Shown here: one piece after another, positions 15,875-24,375 of the stretch
Position numbering within the stretch: position 1 is the stretch's first letter
Layout of the letters: each line of letters opens with the position of its first letter
Position numbers and translations under genes: made by a program
Notes under the pieces: model-generated
What the model saw: the letters and a program-made list of their open reading frames with translations, nothing else
Told to the model about the DNA's origin: nothing
Databases searched by the model: none
Source of the DNA: a virus
Reading direction: 5' to 3' (one strand)
Virus record (IMG/VR): IMGVR_UViG_3300020731_000393
Location: 1 to 37,259 of that record
Length of the DNA stretch: 37,259 nucleotides

Positions 15875-16523
15875 TTGCTAACTGTTTAGAACATTCTTTG
15901 CAAGGGTGTACCCCGTCTGTAAAATTTTTATGTTTTTCCAGTTCGCGTTCTACAAACTTCATCTGATTTAATTCTTTATTCATGTATGATTTATCTACGT
16001 TTTCGTAATGCATTAAAACATCATACATGATATCCTGGTGCATGTTTGATGGTAATTGATAAGCAGATTCTGTAATTTCATTTAACCAACTGTAAATTTT
16101 TATTTTTGCAAATTCAAATGTTTCAATGGTTTCATCTAAATTTGACAAACACCCTACGACAATAAATGGCACTTGAAACTGTTTGTAAATTTGTTCGGCA
16201 AGATTGTAGTTAGCAGTCTTTAAGTCTGTCATGCATTGTGGAAAATTATAAAGATCTATTTTAGGATATCCTCTAGAAATTATGTCGCGAGTTGTTTCGG
16301 TATGAAACCATATAACATAATCAAAATCAGATGTTAATTGTGATTGAGCTAACAATAGTTGATCGTAGTTGCTAGCACCGCCTTTGGCAATATTAGTTAC
16401 ACTATGCCCTAACTGTTCTAAGTAATAACCGATACCTGTATTAGGCAACGATACAATGGTATTATCCTGGTATCGATATTCACCGATTGCCCAGCTATCT
16501 CCTAAAATAAAAAATCTCTTCAT
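15852..16523 (-). CDS. SGNH/GDSL-family hydrolase
   Basis: The 223-aa protein starts with MKRFFILGDSW, placing the nucleophile S10 in a GDS motif, then KGGASNYD (block II/III Gly and Asn) and ends with DGVHPC, giving the catalytic D203 and H206. This is the block order of SGNH esterases and acetylhydrolases. In glycan clusters such enzymes often remove or transfer O-acetyl groups, but lipase or thioesterase activity is possible. There is no signal peptide, so it acts in the host cytoplasm. A perfect late box lies 5 nt upstream of the ATG. Confidence 0.8.
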   Translation of the reverse strand: MKRFFILGDSWAIGEYRYQDNTIVSLPNTGIGYYLEQLGHSVTNIAKGGASNYDQLLLAQSQLTSDFDYVIWFHTETTRDIISRGYPKIDLYNFPQCMTDLKTANYNLAEQIYKQFQVPFIVVGCLSNLDETIETFEFAKIKIYSWLNEITESAYQLPSNMHQDIMYDVLMHYENVDKSYMNKELNQMKFVERELEKHKNFTDGVHPCKECSKQLAIRLNELV

Positions 16524-16528
16524 GGTGG

Positions 16529-16543
16529 TATTTATAGTAAATA
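16529..16543. promoter_or_regulatory. back-to-back divergent late-type promoters
   Basis: TATAAATA on the minus strand (16529-16536), then CCACC and the ATG at 16523. Directly adjoining it, GTAAATA on the plus strand (16537-16543), then TTCTT and a GTG at 16549. Both spacings are 5 nt and the two boxes abut with no base between them, so the whole intergenic region is 25 bp. Confidence 0.6.
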
Positions 16544-16548
16544 TTCTT

Positions 16549-17778
16549 GTGAATAATATAAAATTTCAACCTCAAATTTTTAACGAATCTATAGTGTTTT
16601 GCCTAGTAGACAACACTGCTAGTTACCAAACTGACTGGATAAGAGAACTGATTAAAAATCAAACTGATTATATTATCAGTGATATCTACGGCCGACGTTA
16701 TGTAGTATTGCAAGGGTTAGATGAAGATGACTTGTTGCGTAGTGCATTAAGACAAGGATTTAAACATGCTGTAGTTTTTAGCACAGGTACAGAGTTTATC
16801 AATGGGCCTGCGTTCTTCGAAGAAATTGAAAACATAGTCAATACAAAATATTCTATAGCAGGACACATTTTGGATAGAGGAGATGCATATTACGAATTGC
16901 ATCATCAATGTTATCTTATTAACTTAACTGACTATAATGAACTAGGATGCCCAGCTATAGGCAAACAAGAACTTGGCAGTAAGCACACACAAATTGTTCC
17001 TATTCGTAGCACAGATAATATACATGATGACTATACTCCAACGTGGGTTAACGCAGGATTGATTAGTAAAGAATATTATCACAAATGCCACGGATGGAAC
17101 ATATTAAGTAAACTGTTTGAAAATAATTTAACAGTTCGAGTATTCGATAAAAGCATACGCAATAACAAAAAACATTACTATCCAGAAAACATAACAGATT
17201 TTCAAAAACACAGTGATTGGATTTATTACAGACAGCAGTATTGTCTACAAGAATTTGTACACACTGCTAGCACAGAAGGACCGCATGCCGATCCTGGAGT
17301 TAAAATACGTCAAGTAGTTACACCTGCAAGTGGCACTTGGTATGAAAATTACATCGACACAGAAAACCCAGTTACTGTTGTATTTTACGATTACAATTTG
17401 CAGTCTATCGAATACTGGAAAAAACATGCACCTGCAAGAGCAAATGTTACTTATAAATTTGTACACTGTGATTTATTATCAAGTAATGTAGAATTTGATT
17501 TAGATCCTACATTAGACACACTAGTAAACTTGTCAAACATTTTTTGTTATGAAGGAACTACATTTTTTGCTGGACTAAGACACAGAGCTAACAAAGAAAA
17601 TCAATTATTAATACACTTAAAAGAAACTGTGCCCAATGCGTATGTATATTTTTCAACTCGTGCGGCCAGTGGCTACAAACCTAAAGACGTATTATTTTCA
17701 AAAGCTAAAGATATAGACTTAACTGATATCACTACGTTGATTAAACCTACTTGGCACATTAACCAAGACTGGTGTTAA
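16549..17778 (+). CDS. two-domain protein: glycosyltransferase-like N half, methyltransferase-like C half (tentative)
   Basis: The 409-aa frame is well supported by its coding density and context. The start is placed at a GTG (16549) 5 nt after a TAAATA box, because the upstream frame to 16456 would lie inside the divergent gene. Residues about 70-150 (HAVVFSTGTEF, HILDRGDAYYELHHQ) resemble a GT-A fold with acidic metal-binding positions. The C-terminal 150 residues (TVVFYDYN, FVHCDLL, LVNLSNIFCYEGT) resemble a class I SAM-methyltransferase Rossmann core. Neither assignment is firm. It shares 4 nt with the convergent radical SAM gene. Confidence 0.5.
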   Translation: MNNIKFQPQIFNESIVFCLVDNTASYQTDWIRELIKNQTDYIISDIYGRRYVVLQGLDEDDLLRSALRQGFKHAVVFSTGTEFINGPAFFEEIENIVNTKYSIAGHILDRGDAYYELHHQCYLINLTDYNELGCPAIGKQELGSKHTQIVPIRSTDNIHDDYTPTWVNAGLISKEYYHKCHGWNILSKLFENNLTVRVFDKSIRNNKKHYYPENITDFQKHSDWIYYRQQYCLQEFVHTASTEGPHADPGVKIRQVVTPASGTWYENYIDTENPVTVVFYDYNLQSIEYWKKHAPARANVTYKFVHCDLLSSNVEFDLDPTLDTLVNLSNIFCYEGTTFFAGLRHRANKENQLLIHLKETVPNAYVYFSTRAASGYKPKDVLFSKAKDIDLTDITTLIKPTWHINQDWC

Positions 17779-18950
17779 TTTTTAAATAAATTATCGTAGT
17801 AATCTACAAAAAACTTTTTGCTTTCTTCTCTACTGATAGAATAGTTTTTTCGTTCGCTGTTTATATATGAAACTAGGTAAGGATTACCTTCGTTTAATTT
17901 TTCTTGACGTATTTCATCTAGCTGGTCATGAAAGTTTATAAAATGACCAAATAGATCTTCTCCGGGTAAATTTAAAAAGTCTAAAACATTTTTGTACTCA
18001 GGTCTGTCTTTTAAAATTTCTCGCATTTGAACTTTATAGCTCTCTGGAGTATTTTTAATATTCATCCAAATAGGGTACTGCATCATTTGTTGTGATGAAT
18101 AAAATTTAGGAAAGAATGGTCTAACAAAATCATCTAAACGTTGTAACACGTTGGCATTGTAGATGCTAACAGTTGTATGTACATTAATGTATGTACTATC
18201 CGCAGGTCGCTTGTTTAACAATGCATTGTACCATTCCATATTTTTTACAATCTGGTTAAATTCAGAACCACTCCTAAAATAATCATTTAACTCAGTGTAC
18301 CCATCTATGCTGATGTTAAGGTGCAGATACTTACACTCTGTAAACAAATCAAGCATGGCTCCTGTAGGCAAAATAGTACCATTGGTGCTTATCTTAACTG
18401 ATAAGTTTTTTATAACATCTTCTTCTTTTAATCGTTTAGCAAATAACTCTGCATTAGGGCTTAACAGTGGTTCTCCGCCTAGTATAAAAATTTCTTCTAA
18501 GTTACCAAGATACATATCCTTATAAGCAGATGATTTATTATACTTCAAATCAAGCAGTGTTTTACCATAAATTTTAATTTCATCTTCGTACCATAGATGG
18601 CTATGAGGGCTAGCACACCCTCTGCATTTTAAATTACATACATTATCGAATACTAGTTCAACAGCACGTAGCTGAGGTTTAGTAGGCATACCAAATTTAA
18701 TAATAGACGTTTGTCGCATAGATTGTATGCCCACTGCTTCTTCAGCAGGACACTGACAACCTTCCACATGCTCGTCTTTTAACATCTTATCTCTAATGTC
18801 TTGCATTATAGGACCGTGGTAAACTTCTTCAAAAGATCCTAGCCCCCTAAACTGTGCTGATTTCATGAATTGCCCGCATGGCAGTATACCACCATCTGCT
18901 TGGATGCTAGTGTACATAAACGGCAAGGGACAATAAAATTTAGTTGACAT
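17775..18950 (-). CDS. radical SAM protein with N-terminal twitch-like Cys cluster
   Basis: The 391-aa protein has CNLKCRGC (C105, C109, C112) and LGGEP around 157-161. It is preceded by an N-terminal cysteine segment: FYCPLPF (C7), ILPCG (C25) and GCQCP (C65, C67). The opening 'YCPLPFMYTSIQADGG' followed by a Cys matches the start of the protein at 25214 (FCMHPFTGVATREDG), so these are paralogues. The auxiliary cluster likely positions a peptide or small substrate. It overlaps the end of the upstream oxygenase gene by 11 nt, and together they form a 2OG-radical SAM pair. Confidence 0.85.
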   Translation of the reverse strand: MSTKFYCPLPFMYTSIQADGGILPCGQFMKSAQFRGLGSFEEVYHGPIMQDIRDKMLKDEHVEGCQCPAEEAVGIQSMRQTSIIKFGMPTKPQLRAVELVFDNVCNLKCRGCASPHSHLWYEDEIKIYGKTLLDLKYNKSSAYKDMYLGNLEEIFILGGEPLLSPNAELFAKRLKEEDVIKNLSVKISTNGTILPTGAMLDLFTECKYLHLNISIDGYTELNDYFRSGSEFNQIVKNMEWYNALLNKRPADSTYINVHTTVSIYNANVLQRLDDFVRPFFPKFYSSQQMMQYPIWMNIKNTPESYKVQMREILKDRPEYKNVLDFLNLPGEDLFGHFINFHDQLDEIRQEKLNEGNPYLVSYINSERKNYSISREESKKFFVDYYDNLFKN

Positions 18951-19437
18951 ATTCAGTAACTTGTAAAACTAATCGTGGCAAATATCCTATATTACATGCG
19001 CCATGTATATCCGACGAGTCCTCGTAAGCATAAACATCGCCTGCTTTGTAATCCAATAACACATTATTTTTGTATTGAAAAATGTGCCCTGGGGTATAGT
19101 CTAATAACGGTACCCAATATCGAATACACGCCGTGTTAGATGCATCTGGATCTTTATGTAAGGGAGTAAATTGTCCTGGCATCATCTTAGTGATCCACCA
19201 GTGATATTTTCCTTCAACCCAAGGCGGCACAATATCAAAACTAACATTGGTTGAATCGTATAACCAAAAATGTGTTGCTTTAAGATCGTATCCTGCTTTT
19301 TCAGCATTATAATACTGTTCTTCTTCTAGTTCACTAGTTGGTTTCCATTCTTTTGGTCGTGCATAACCTTTACAGGATAAAAGTTCGACTATCCAATAAT
19401 TTTCTATCCAACTACCGTAATTTCCTATGTAGTGCAT
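18940..19437 (-). CDS. 2OG-Fe(II) oxygenase (beta-hydroxylase-like)
   Basis: The 165-aa protein shows TPLHKDPDA (H94-x-D96), IRYWVPLLDY, then SSDIHGACNIGYLPRLVLQVT with H145 and R155. This is a complete HxD...H plus Arg set, making it one of the best-conserved oxygenases in the island. The small size matches a single jelly-roll core. AGGAGC lies 6 nt before the ATG. It is flanked by a 48-aa gene upstream and a radical SAM gene downstream with overlapping ends, so the three are probably co-translated. Confidence 0.75.
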   Translation of the reverse strand: MHYIGNYGSWIENYWIVELLSCKGYARPKEWKPTSELEEEQYYNAEKAGYDLKATHFWLYDSTNVSFDIVPPWVEGKYHWWITKMMPGQFTPLHKDPDASNTACIRYWVPLLDYTPGHIFQYKNNVLLDYKAGDVYAYEDSSDIHGACNIGYLPRLVLQVTEYVN

Positions 19438-19571
19438 TCTTGCTCCTGGTAGTGGGCAATAACTTTTTCAATTAGTTGTTGATAAGCGGCTAGAATCTCT
19501 GGAGAATTCTGTTGTAGTATCCAAGCTTCTACTGGTTCAAATTTTTCAGCAAATTCTTTAAATGTTTTCAT
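19425..19571 (-). CDS. small protein, 48 aa, between radical SAM and oxygenase genes
   Basis: This frame runs from an ATG at 19571, inside the end of the upstream radical SAM gene, to a TAG at 19427-19425, inside the start of the downstream oxygenase gene. The product begins MKTFKEFAEKFEPVEAW, is acidic and helical, and contains SPEILAAYQQLIEK. Overlaps with both neighbours follow the rule of this operon and support it. It could be a small partner or substrate peptide for the neighbouring enzymes, but there is no direct evidence. Confidence 0.5.
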   Translation of the reverse strand: MKTFKEFAEKFEPVEAWILQQNSPEILAAYQQLIEKVIAHYQEQECTT

Positions 19572-20577
19572 AATGTTTACTTACATGTGTTTCGGGTTTG
19601 CAAAAGCAATTTTGTATAGTGCATTTAACTGGTGCAATAACACTAGAGTTAAATTCTTCAGCAAACTTCTCTGACAACACGTTATATTGTTTATCAAATA
19701 ACGGTTGAGTACAACTGGCACTAATGGATCCATCCCACCCTATATAAATGCTGTCAACTCCTACATTACAAGTCCAACCATAAAAATGATTTAAGGATTT
19801 TGTAATGTAATCTTCTGTACGTGCATTAAATGTAGAATTATTATCTAAAGTTGCGCGGCTTTCATAAACACGTATTCTGTCAAAGTTATCCGCTAACCAT
19901 GTTACTTTTGGAAATTGTTTTAAGGATGTAGATAGGAATTCTTTTTGTTGTTTGGTTAATAATTTATCATCGCCAAAGATTGGAATTACTTTACGATTAG
20001 TAAGATGGTGTTGTGGGATAACTTCTACTGCATGTATGAACCAACGGTGATTACTGTATTCTTTCATCAAGTCGATGGCCTGCACACATTGATCCCAACA
20101 GCTAGTGTCCATCAAAACTGATACTACTACTTTGGCTCCTAATTCAAACAATGTATCTGCTACTTTAATATGATGATGTACATCGGCTTGAGCTTCATGA
20201 TAACTTAATACAACGTCATCAAACAAATGTCCGTTTTCTTTCCACCAACGGATACTTCGTGATCCATTAGAAATTATTGTGATATAAACATCATGTTCTT
20301 CCTTAATGGAAGTACAAAACTTTTCTAAATCGCGCCATACTGTAGGCTCTCCGCCACTGATTTCAATATGAAACTTTGTTTTGCCTACTGCTTGATACTG
20401 ATTGAATAAATGCTTGAAATTAGCAATTACTTGATCAAGATTGTTAGGTGCTGTATGCGTAGCCGCATGGCTGTCAGGCCAGCAGTATTCGCAGGCAAAA
20501 TTACAAACGTTAGTTGGGCTCCATCGTACCGACAGCTCAGCAGGATCCTTTAAAGATTCTATTTTAATAAGATTCAA
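19558..20577 (-). CDS. radical SAM protein of the WTCN-type subfamily
   Basis: The 339-aa protein has CNFACEYC (C25, C29, C32) and SGGEP at 74-78. Near the C terminus it has GWTCNVGVDSIYIGWDG and a cluster CTIQNCFC. The same C-terminal block (W-T-C-N-x-G, then a strand, then three or more Cys) recurs in the proteins at 26466 and 32583, which defines a subfamily. The start appears to be a TTG at 20577, since a stop codon lies just upstream in frame and no ATG is available before the cluster. It overlaps the upstream oxygenase gene by 14 nt. Confidence 0.85.
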   Translation of the reverse strand: MNLIKIESLKDPAELSVRWSPTNVCNFACEYCWPDSHAATHTAPNNLDQVIANFKHLFNQYQAVGKTKFHIEISGGEPTVWRDLEKFCTSIKEEHDVYITIISNGSRSIRWWKENGHLFDDVVLSYHEAQADVHHHIKVADTLFELGAKVVVSVLMDTSCWDQCVQAIDLMKEYSNHRWFIHAVEVIPQHHLTNRKVIPIFGDDKLLTKQQKEFLSTSLKQFPKVTWLADNFDRIRVYESRATLDNNSTFNARTEDYITKSLNHFYGWTCNVGVDSIYIGWDGSISASCTQPLFDKQYNVLSEKFAEEFNSSVIAPVKCTIQNCFCKPETHVSKHYENI

Positions 20578-21370
20578 GATGTGCTATTCCTAGTTTAGCT
20601 CTAAATTCATCTGTAAATTTGCCATCGATGCGTAGTGCATAACTTTGTTCTTTAATGGCATCACCGCCGTGCCAGTCCTGGTCGTTCCACCATGCGGCAC
20701 GTGAGTTAATATAGACTTTGTTTTGTAACTCTGGATCCCACAAATAAAAAGGTTTCTTAGTATTTGGTCGTATGTGTATAAATTCGTTCCTGTGTGGACT
20801 ATACCCTTGAGCATTACCTTTGTCGCCGTCCAGGTCTCTATGTTCAAACGGCATGCCATCGTGATCACAGAGAAAAAATATTACTCGCCCAATATCTTGA
20901 AATATTGTACCCACCATGCTTTCAACCCACTTAACTGTTTCTGGAAAGTATACAGCTTCTTCTGTAAGTTTACGTGGAGCAGTTCTATCGTCCCATGATC
21001 CTTCTTCCCAAAGGAAATAATAAATGTAAGGATCATATGCACCTAGAGCCATTTTGATATAGCGAGTAAACAGATTGCGTTCATGGTGTCCATTTTTAAC
21101 ATTAGACCATAATTCGCCACCGCCTATTTTGATTGGGTGATTGTCGGGCAAAGCATGATATTCTTCTATGGCTTTATAAATTGGTTTCCAGTTCCAAATG
21201 TAACTACCTTGTGTTTGATCAAAACCAGGTTTCATCCAAGTGCCTTCTTTGGCATGTTCTCGTGCTAGTGCAAACCCTTTGAATATTTCAGGTTGTAGTT
21301 TATCAAACATGGCCATGTCTAAGTAGGATTCCATGTTATAATATGCTTGTTCGTTAATACCTTTGATCAT
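20564..21370 (-). CDS. 2OG-Fe(II) oxygenase-like protein, 268 aa
   Basis: The C-terminal half carries PFEHRDLDG (H177-x-D179), a basic region including HIRPNTKKPFYLW, and QDWHGGDAIKEQSYALRIDG with H234 and R247. That fits the 2OG oxygenase triad with a distal Arg. The N-terminal 160 residues, rich in aromatic residues, lack a known motif and may form a substrate-binding lid. A TTAAATA box lies 4 nt before the ATG, so it starts the minus-strand run 21370-17775. Its 3' end overlaps a radical SAM gene, again a 2OG-radical SAM pair. Confidence 0.7.
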   Translation of the reverse strand: MIKGINEQAYYNMESYLDMAMFDKLQPEIFKGFALAREHAKEGTWMKPGFDQTQGSYIWNWKPIYKAIEEYHALPDNHPIKIGGGELWSNVKNGHHERNLFTRYIKMALGAYDPYIYYFLWEEGSWDDRTAPRKLTEEAVYFPETVKWVESMVGTIFQDIGRVIFFLCDHDGMPFEHRDLDGDKGNAQGYSPHRNEFIHIRPNTKKPFYLWDPELQNKVYINSRAAWWNDQDWHGGDAIKEQSYALRIDGKFTDEFRAKLGIAHLESY

Positions 21371-21374
21371 ATGA

Positions 21375-21381
21375 TATTTAA
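21375..21381 (-). promoter_or_regulatory. late-type promoter TTAAATA, minus strand
   Basis: TTAAATA on the minus strand is followed by TCAT and the ATG at 21370. The 15-nt segment around it (TAAATATCATATGA) is nearly the same as that before the gene at 8864. Confidence 0.5.
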
Positions 21382-21406
21382 GCTAATTAAAGTGTAGGAG
21401 AAAATA

Positions 21407-22099
21407 ATGGACTTCGAATATTACTACAATAACGTGCCTGGAGACGGGCTATGTAGAAACAACTTAATCTACACCAGCTTGATTAGCAAAGACAAAAAAA
21501 CTTTTTGCCAATGGTATCATAACGACACCGAATATCATAAGGGCAAGAATCAAGTAGTAGATCCGGAACTAATGAATGAAAAATGGCTTAGAGAAGTCAA
21601 CTATCTTACACAGATGCGTAATGTATTTCCGGACTTAGTTCCAAAGATTTTAGAAATTGATCTGGATCGCAAAAAGATTTTCCTAGAAATCGATGGCGTA
21701 GATTTTTGGCAACAATCTATCGATAATAGCGGCCGTTATGACGTAGTATTACCCGACTGGCAAGAACAGATGCTTGATATCTTTAAAGCACACAAGCAAT
21801 TAGGATTTTGGAAATACAGCCTACATCCTAGCAGTTATTTTGTTGTAAATGGCAAATTAAAAAGTATCAATTATTTTTTCTGTTACGGCCGCAATGATTC
21901 ACCTTTTAGTTTAAAGGACGTAGAAAGTCACATTTATTCTACTAGGCAAGACATACTAAAAGGCGTGATGTCTAAGATGGGCTACGCATGGGACCAAGTT
22001 ATTCCCTTCCACAAAATACAAAGACTTGCTCTAGAAAGTTTTAGAGTTAATTTTCCGGATTCATTCACTGACAGAGCTATCGATTTACTAGATGTATAA
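21407..22099 (+). CDS. kinase-fold protein, probably catalytically degenerate
   Basis: The 230-aa protein has the stretch KILEIDLDRKKIFLEIDG and later WKYSLHPSSYFVVNGKLKSINYFF. That parallels the strand-turn and catalytic loop of lipopolysaccharide or aminoglycoside kinase-like proteins (H-x-D...N then I-D-F). Here the catalytic Asp position reads Ser and the metal-binding Asp reads Asn, so phosphotransfer is doubtful. It is paralogous to the protein at 31083, which keeps the IDW. AGGAGAAAA precedes the ATG, so this gene has a normal ribosome-binding site. Confidence 0.5.
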   Translation: MDFEYYYNNVPGDGLCRNNLIYTSLISKDKKTFCQWYHNDTEYHKGKNQVVDPELMNEKWLREVNYLTQMRNVFPDLVPKILEIDLDRKKIFLEIDGVDFWQQSIDNSGRYDVVLPDWQEQMLDIFKAHKQLGFWKYSLHPSSYFVVNGKLKSINYFFCYGRNDSPFSLKDVESHIYSTRQDILKGVMSKMGYAWDQVIPFHKIQRLALESFRVNFPDSFTDRAIDLLDV

Positions 22100-22652
22100 A
22101 ATTGTACCTTGGAGCCAAGAGCTCGACCTTACTGAGTTTTACGCAGAAGCTAACCGTAGAGGGTTCGTTAATAATTCTAGCCAAAAGTCTATGGTGGATT
22201 GTTTTAACAACGAACGTGAAAAACAAGTATGGATTCTATATCAAGACGACCGTGCTATAGGCAGTGTTGCCGCACATAGCTTCGATGATGTCATGGGACC
22301 GGACAGTTATAGAATTTGTGCAAGAACGTGTACGTTTGCTGAAGCAAGGCCTAGTAGCGGATTAGTAACTGTTAATCGCTTGATTAAAGAACATCAAAAT
22401 CTTACAGCACAATTTTTGATACCTACTTGTATGGCATGGACTCCGCCTTGGGCTGATTTATACATTACCAGCAATGAATCTAAGGAAGCTAGTCAACGAC
22501 TAGTTCATAACATCTACTTTCCTACATTAGAAAAACAAGGTACAGTTACTAGAGTTAAAGATGTAGAATATAGAGGGCACATACAAACTGTATGGCGTCT
22601 TAATTGTTTTGAATTTGTGCGGCAGTTAGAACTGTATCCGAGATGGATCTAG
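22092..22652 (+). CDS. GNAT-like acyltransferase
   Basis: The 186-aa protein begins with a GNAT-like N-terminal segment (LDLTEFYAEANRRGF) followed by VWILYQDDRAIGSVAAHSF, which resembles the two central strands of the GNAT fold, then SYRICARTC. The acetyl-CoA loop Q/R-x-x-G-x-G/A is not clear, so the assignment rests on overall pattern. It overlaps the preceding kinase-like gene by 8 nt. The 3' end overlaps the convergent SDR gene by 27 nt, the longest such overlap in the window. Confidence 0.5.
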   Translation: MYKIVPWSQELDLTEFYAEANRRGFVNNSSQKSMVDCFNNEREKQVWILYQDDRAIGSVAAHSFDDVMGPDSYRICARTCTFAEARPSSGLVTVNRLIKEHQNLTAQFLIPTCMAWTPPWADLYITSNESKEASQRLVHNIYFPTLEKQGTVTRVKDVEYRGHIQTVWRLNCFEFVRQLELYPRWI

Positions 22653-23216
22653 TGTTGGAAATGCCTGTTTAAGTTGATTAAACACAAACGGCGTTAGTTT
22701 CCATCTAAATTCAATTTGTCTAATCTTTGGGTTAGTTAACCAGAAGTCGATAGCACTTACAATTTCTTCAAACTTAAGATTATAATCACTTACAAAATGT
22801 GTAGGGTCGTCTTTGTCAGGCATGCCTTCTATAAAACTTAGATCCAAATGCAGTAAATCTATGCCGTTAGGATCTATACTAATTAATCTGCATGCCTCGG
22901 CTAATTCTTGTTTATCGTGAACATAGTCAGTGTGTATTAGCTCTGGATATTGTCTACTAACACTACCCATAACTATCATCTTTGTGACTTTGTTTTTTAA
23001 TGCGTTGACTAATTTAGTTTGTTGCTGATCTCTGTAGGCGTTATTGATAAACAAAAAACAGCCGGTAGCGGCTTCAACCACTTCGTCAAAATCTTTATCT
23101 ATGTCATACCCATTACTGCGACTGAGCCCTACAACTTCCCAACCGTTAAATGTTTGAAAGTGATTGTATAATGCTCGACCTATACCGTGCGTATGTCCAG
23201 TAATTACAACTTTCAT
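22626..23216 (-). CDS. short-chain dehydrogenase/reductase (SDR)
   Basis: The 196-aa protein has TGHTHGIG (6-13) for cofactor binding, FINNAYRD, MGSVSRQ (S85) and YVHDK (Y98, K102), the SDR catalytic set. It ends with a 60-residue extension that lacks the usual substrate-binding helices, so it is shorter than the typical 250 aa. It is a tandem paralogue of the next gene at 23213, with an ATGA overlap. The likely reaction is an NAD(P)-dependent oxidation or reduction of an alcohol or ketone. Confidence 0.75.
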   Translation of the reverse strand: MKVVITGHTHGIGRALYNHFQTFNGWEVVGLSRSNGYDIDKDFDEVVEAATGCFLFINNAYRDQQQTKLVNALKNKVTKMIVMGSVSRQYPELIHTDYVHDKQELAEACRLISIDPNGIDLLHLDLSFIEGMPDKDDPTHFVSDYNLKFEEIVSAIDFWLTNPKIRQIEFRWKLTPFVFNQLKQAFPTLDPSRIQF

Positions 23217-23683
23217 CTGTTGGGCTTTCCTGCTTTAAAAGAAACTATTTTTATTTCTGGATTTTCTAACCAAAAGTCAACTACACGCATAATAACTTCG
23301 GGTGTGTTATACGTATCGCCAGATAATTTTAACAGTAGACCAATAAAGTCTTTTTGTAAAAATAGTTTTTCTAATTTAATCTTATCTTCTGTATATTTAG
23401 GCAACTCAGGATCTGGATACTCTGTAACTACAGAACCGCAAACAATCATCTTACCTACTTGGTTCGCAAGTGCTTCTAAAAAATGAAGTTGCATGCCATC
23501 GGCATAGGCATTGTTGATAAACAAATCACAGCCTGCGGCTTTGCTTAATATTTGAGAATAATCAGCAACAATGTCATATCCAGTACTAATGCTTATGCCA
23601 TCTACTTCCCAGCCTAGTTTACTAAAATGATTATAAAACTCTTTGCCAAGGCCTGTAGTATGCCCTGTTATAAAACACTTCAT
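23213..23683 (-). CDS. short SDR-like protein, paralogue of the neighbouring gene
   Basis: The 156-aa protein repeats the pattern of its neighbour: ITGHTTGLG (5-13), LFINNAYAD, VCGSV (S84) and YTEDK (Y97, K101). It lacks the last 40 residues of its paralogue. A further copy of FINNAY at the same position in each supports a tandem duplication. All catalytic residues are kept, so both may be active on different substrates. It has ATGA-type 4-nt overlaps with both flanking genes. Confidence 0.7.
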   Translation of the reverse strand: MKCFITGHTTGLGKEFYNHFSKLGWEVDGISISTGYDIVADYSQILSKAAGCDLFINNAYADGMQLHFLEALANQVGKMIVCGSVVTEYPDPELPKYTEDKIKLEKLFLQKDFIGLLLKLSGDTYNTPEVIMRVVDFWLENPEIKIVSFKAGKPNR

Positions 23684-24336
23684 ACTAATTCCTTTATTAT
23701 TGTAAAATCTTGTGGTAATGAATCCACATGGTCTTTTTTAAGAATAAAACTTGCACGAGTACCATCGTGAGTGAAATCTTTTATAGCACCTAATTTATTA
23801 ACAACATTGAGCCACGGGCTGTAGATTTGATCAAATACGTATCGAGCATTTGAAACATCCGGGGCTATTATTGTAATCTTTATAGCATCGTCAAATACAC
23901 CAGCGGTCAATAATTGTCTTACTACTAGTTGCACTCTGTCACCGCCGCCAAAGTTGACTGCGCTGTGTGTTCGGCCAGCGTTCATCGTGTACCAAAGTCC
24001 GGGCTCGGTGCTAAACATTTTTTCAGTTGTAAGATCTACCAGATATGATTTTTCATTCACAATAGACATGTGCCAACGATCATCGATATCAGCATGCGCC
24101 CAGTAGCACTGACCGGGTACTAGTTTGATTAGTCTTGCTTCGCCTTTGGCAAAAGGTAGAGAATTGAGTATTTCTTCCCAAATGGTGTTTTTAAAATCTT
24201 CTTTGATTTCCCATTCATCATAAAAGAAATTGCCTGTTGGTCGATTTATTGTTAGTTTGAAATCAATAGACGGTAATGCTAACTGTGCTTGCGTTAGCAA
24301 TTCTTTTGAAATGGAGTAACCTAATTGGTTGATCAT
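23680..24336 (-). CDS. 2OG-Fe(II) oxygenase (beta-hydroxylase-like) with C-terminal extension
   Basis: The 218-aa protein has CYWAHADIDDRWH (H81-x-D83), SYLVDL, then NAGRTHSAVNFGGGDRVQLVVRQ with H124 and R134. This is a complete triad plus Arg, and R134 should bind 2OG. The C-terminal 75 residues (IKITIIAPDVSNARYVF onward) form an extra alpha/beta domain not seen in the other copies. It is the first gene of the minus-strand run, directly behind a perfect late box with 4-nt spacing. Confidence 0.75.
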   Translation of the reverse strand: MINQLGYSISKELLTQAQLALPSIDFKLTINRPTGNFFYDEWEIKEDFKNTIWEEILNSLPFAKGEARLIKLVPGQCYWAHADIDDRWHMSIVNEKSYLVDLTTEKMFSTEPGLWYTMNAGRTHSAVNFGGGDRVQLVVRQLLTAGVFDDAIKITIIAPDVSNARYVFDQIYSPWLNVVNKLGAIKDFTHDGTRASFILKKDHVDSLPQDFTIIKELV

Positions 24337-24340
24337 AAAG

Positions 24341-24371
24341 TATTTATATGCTACTATTATAGGGTTAAATA
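24341..24371. promoter_or_regulatory. divergent late-type promoters in mirror arrangement
   Basis: Minus strand: TATAAATA (24341-24348), CTTT, ATG at 24336. Plus strand: TTAAATA (24365-24371), CTTC, ATG at 24376. Both have 4-nt spacers that begin with CTT, giving an imperfect inverted repeat from start codon to start codon. The region between the two ATGs is 39 bp and contains no Shine-Dalgarno sequence. Confidence 0.6.
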
Positions 24372-24375
24372 CTTC

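Noticed and set aside
16456-16548. Upstream extension of the plus-strand frame at 16549
   Set aside because: It would lie inside the divergent SGNH gene and across both late promoter boxes.
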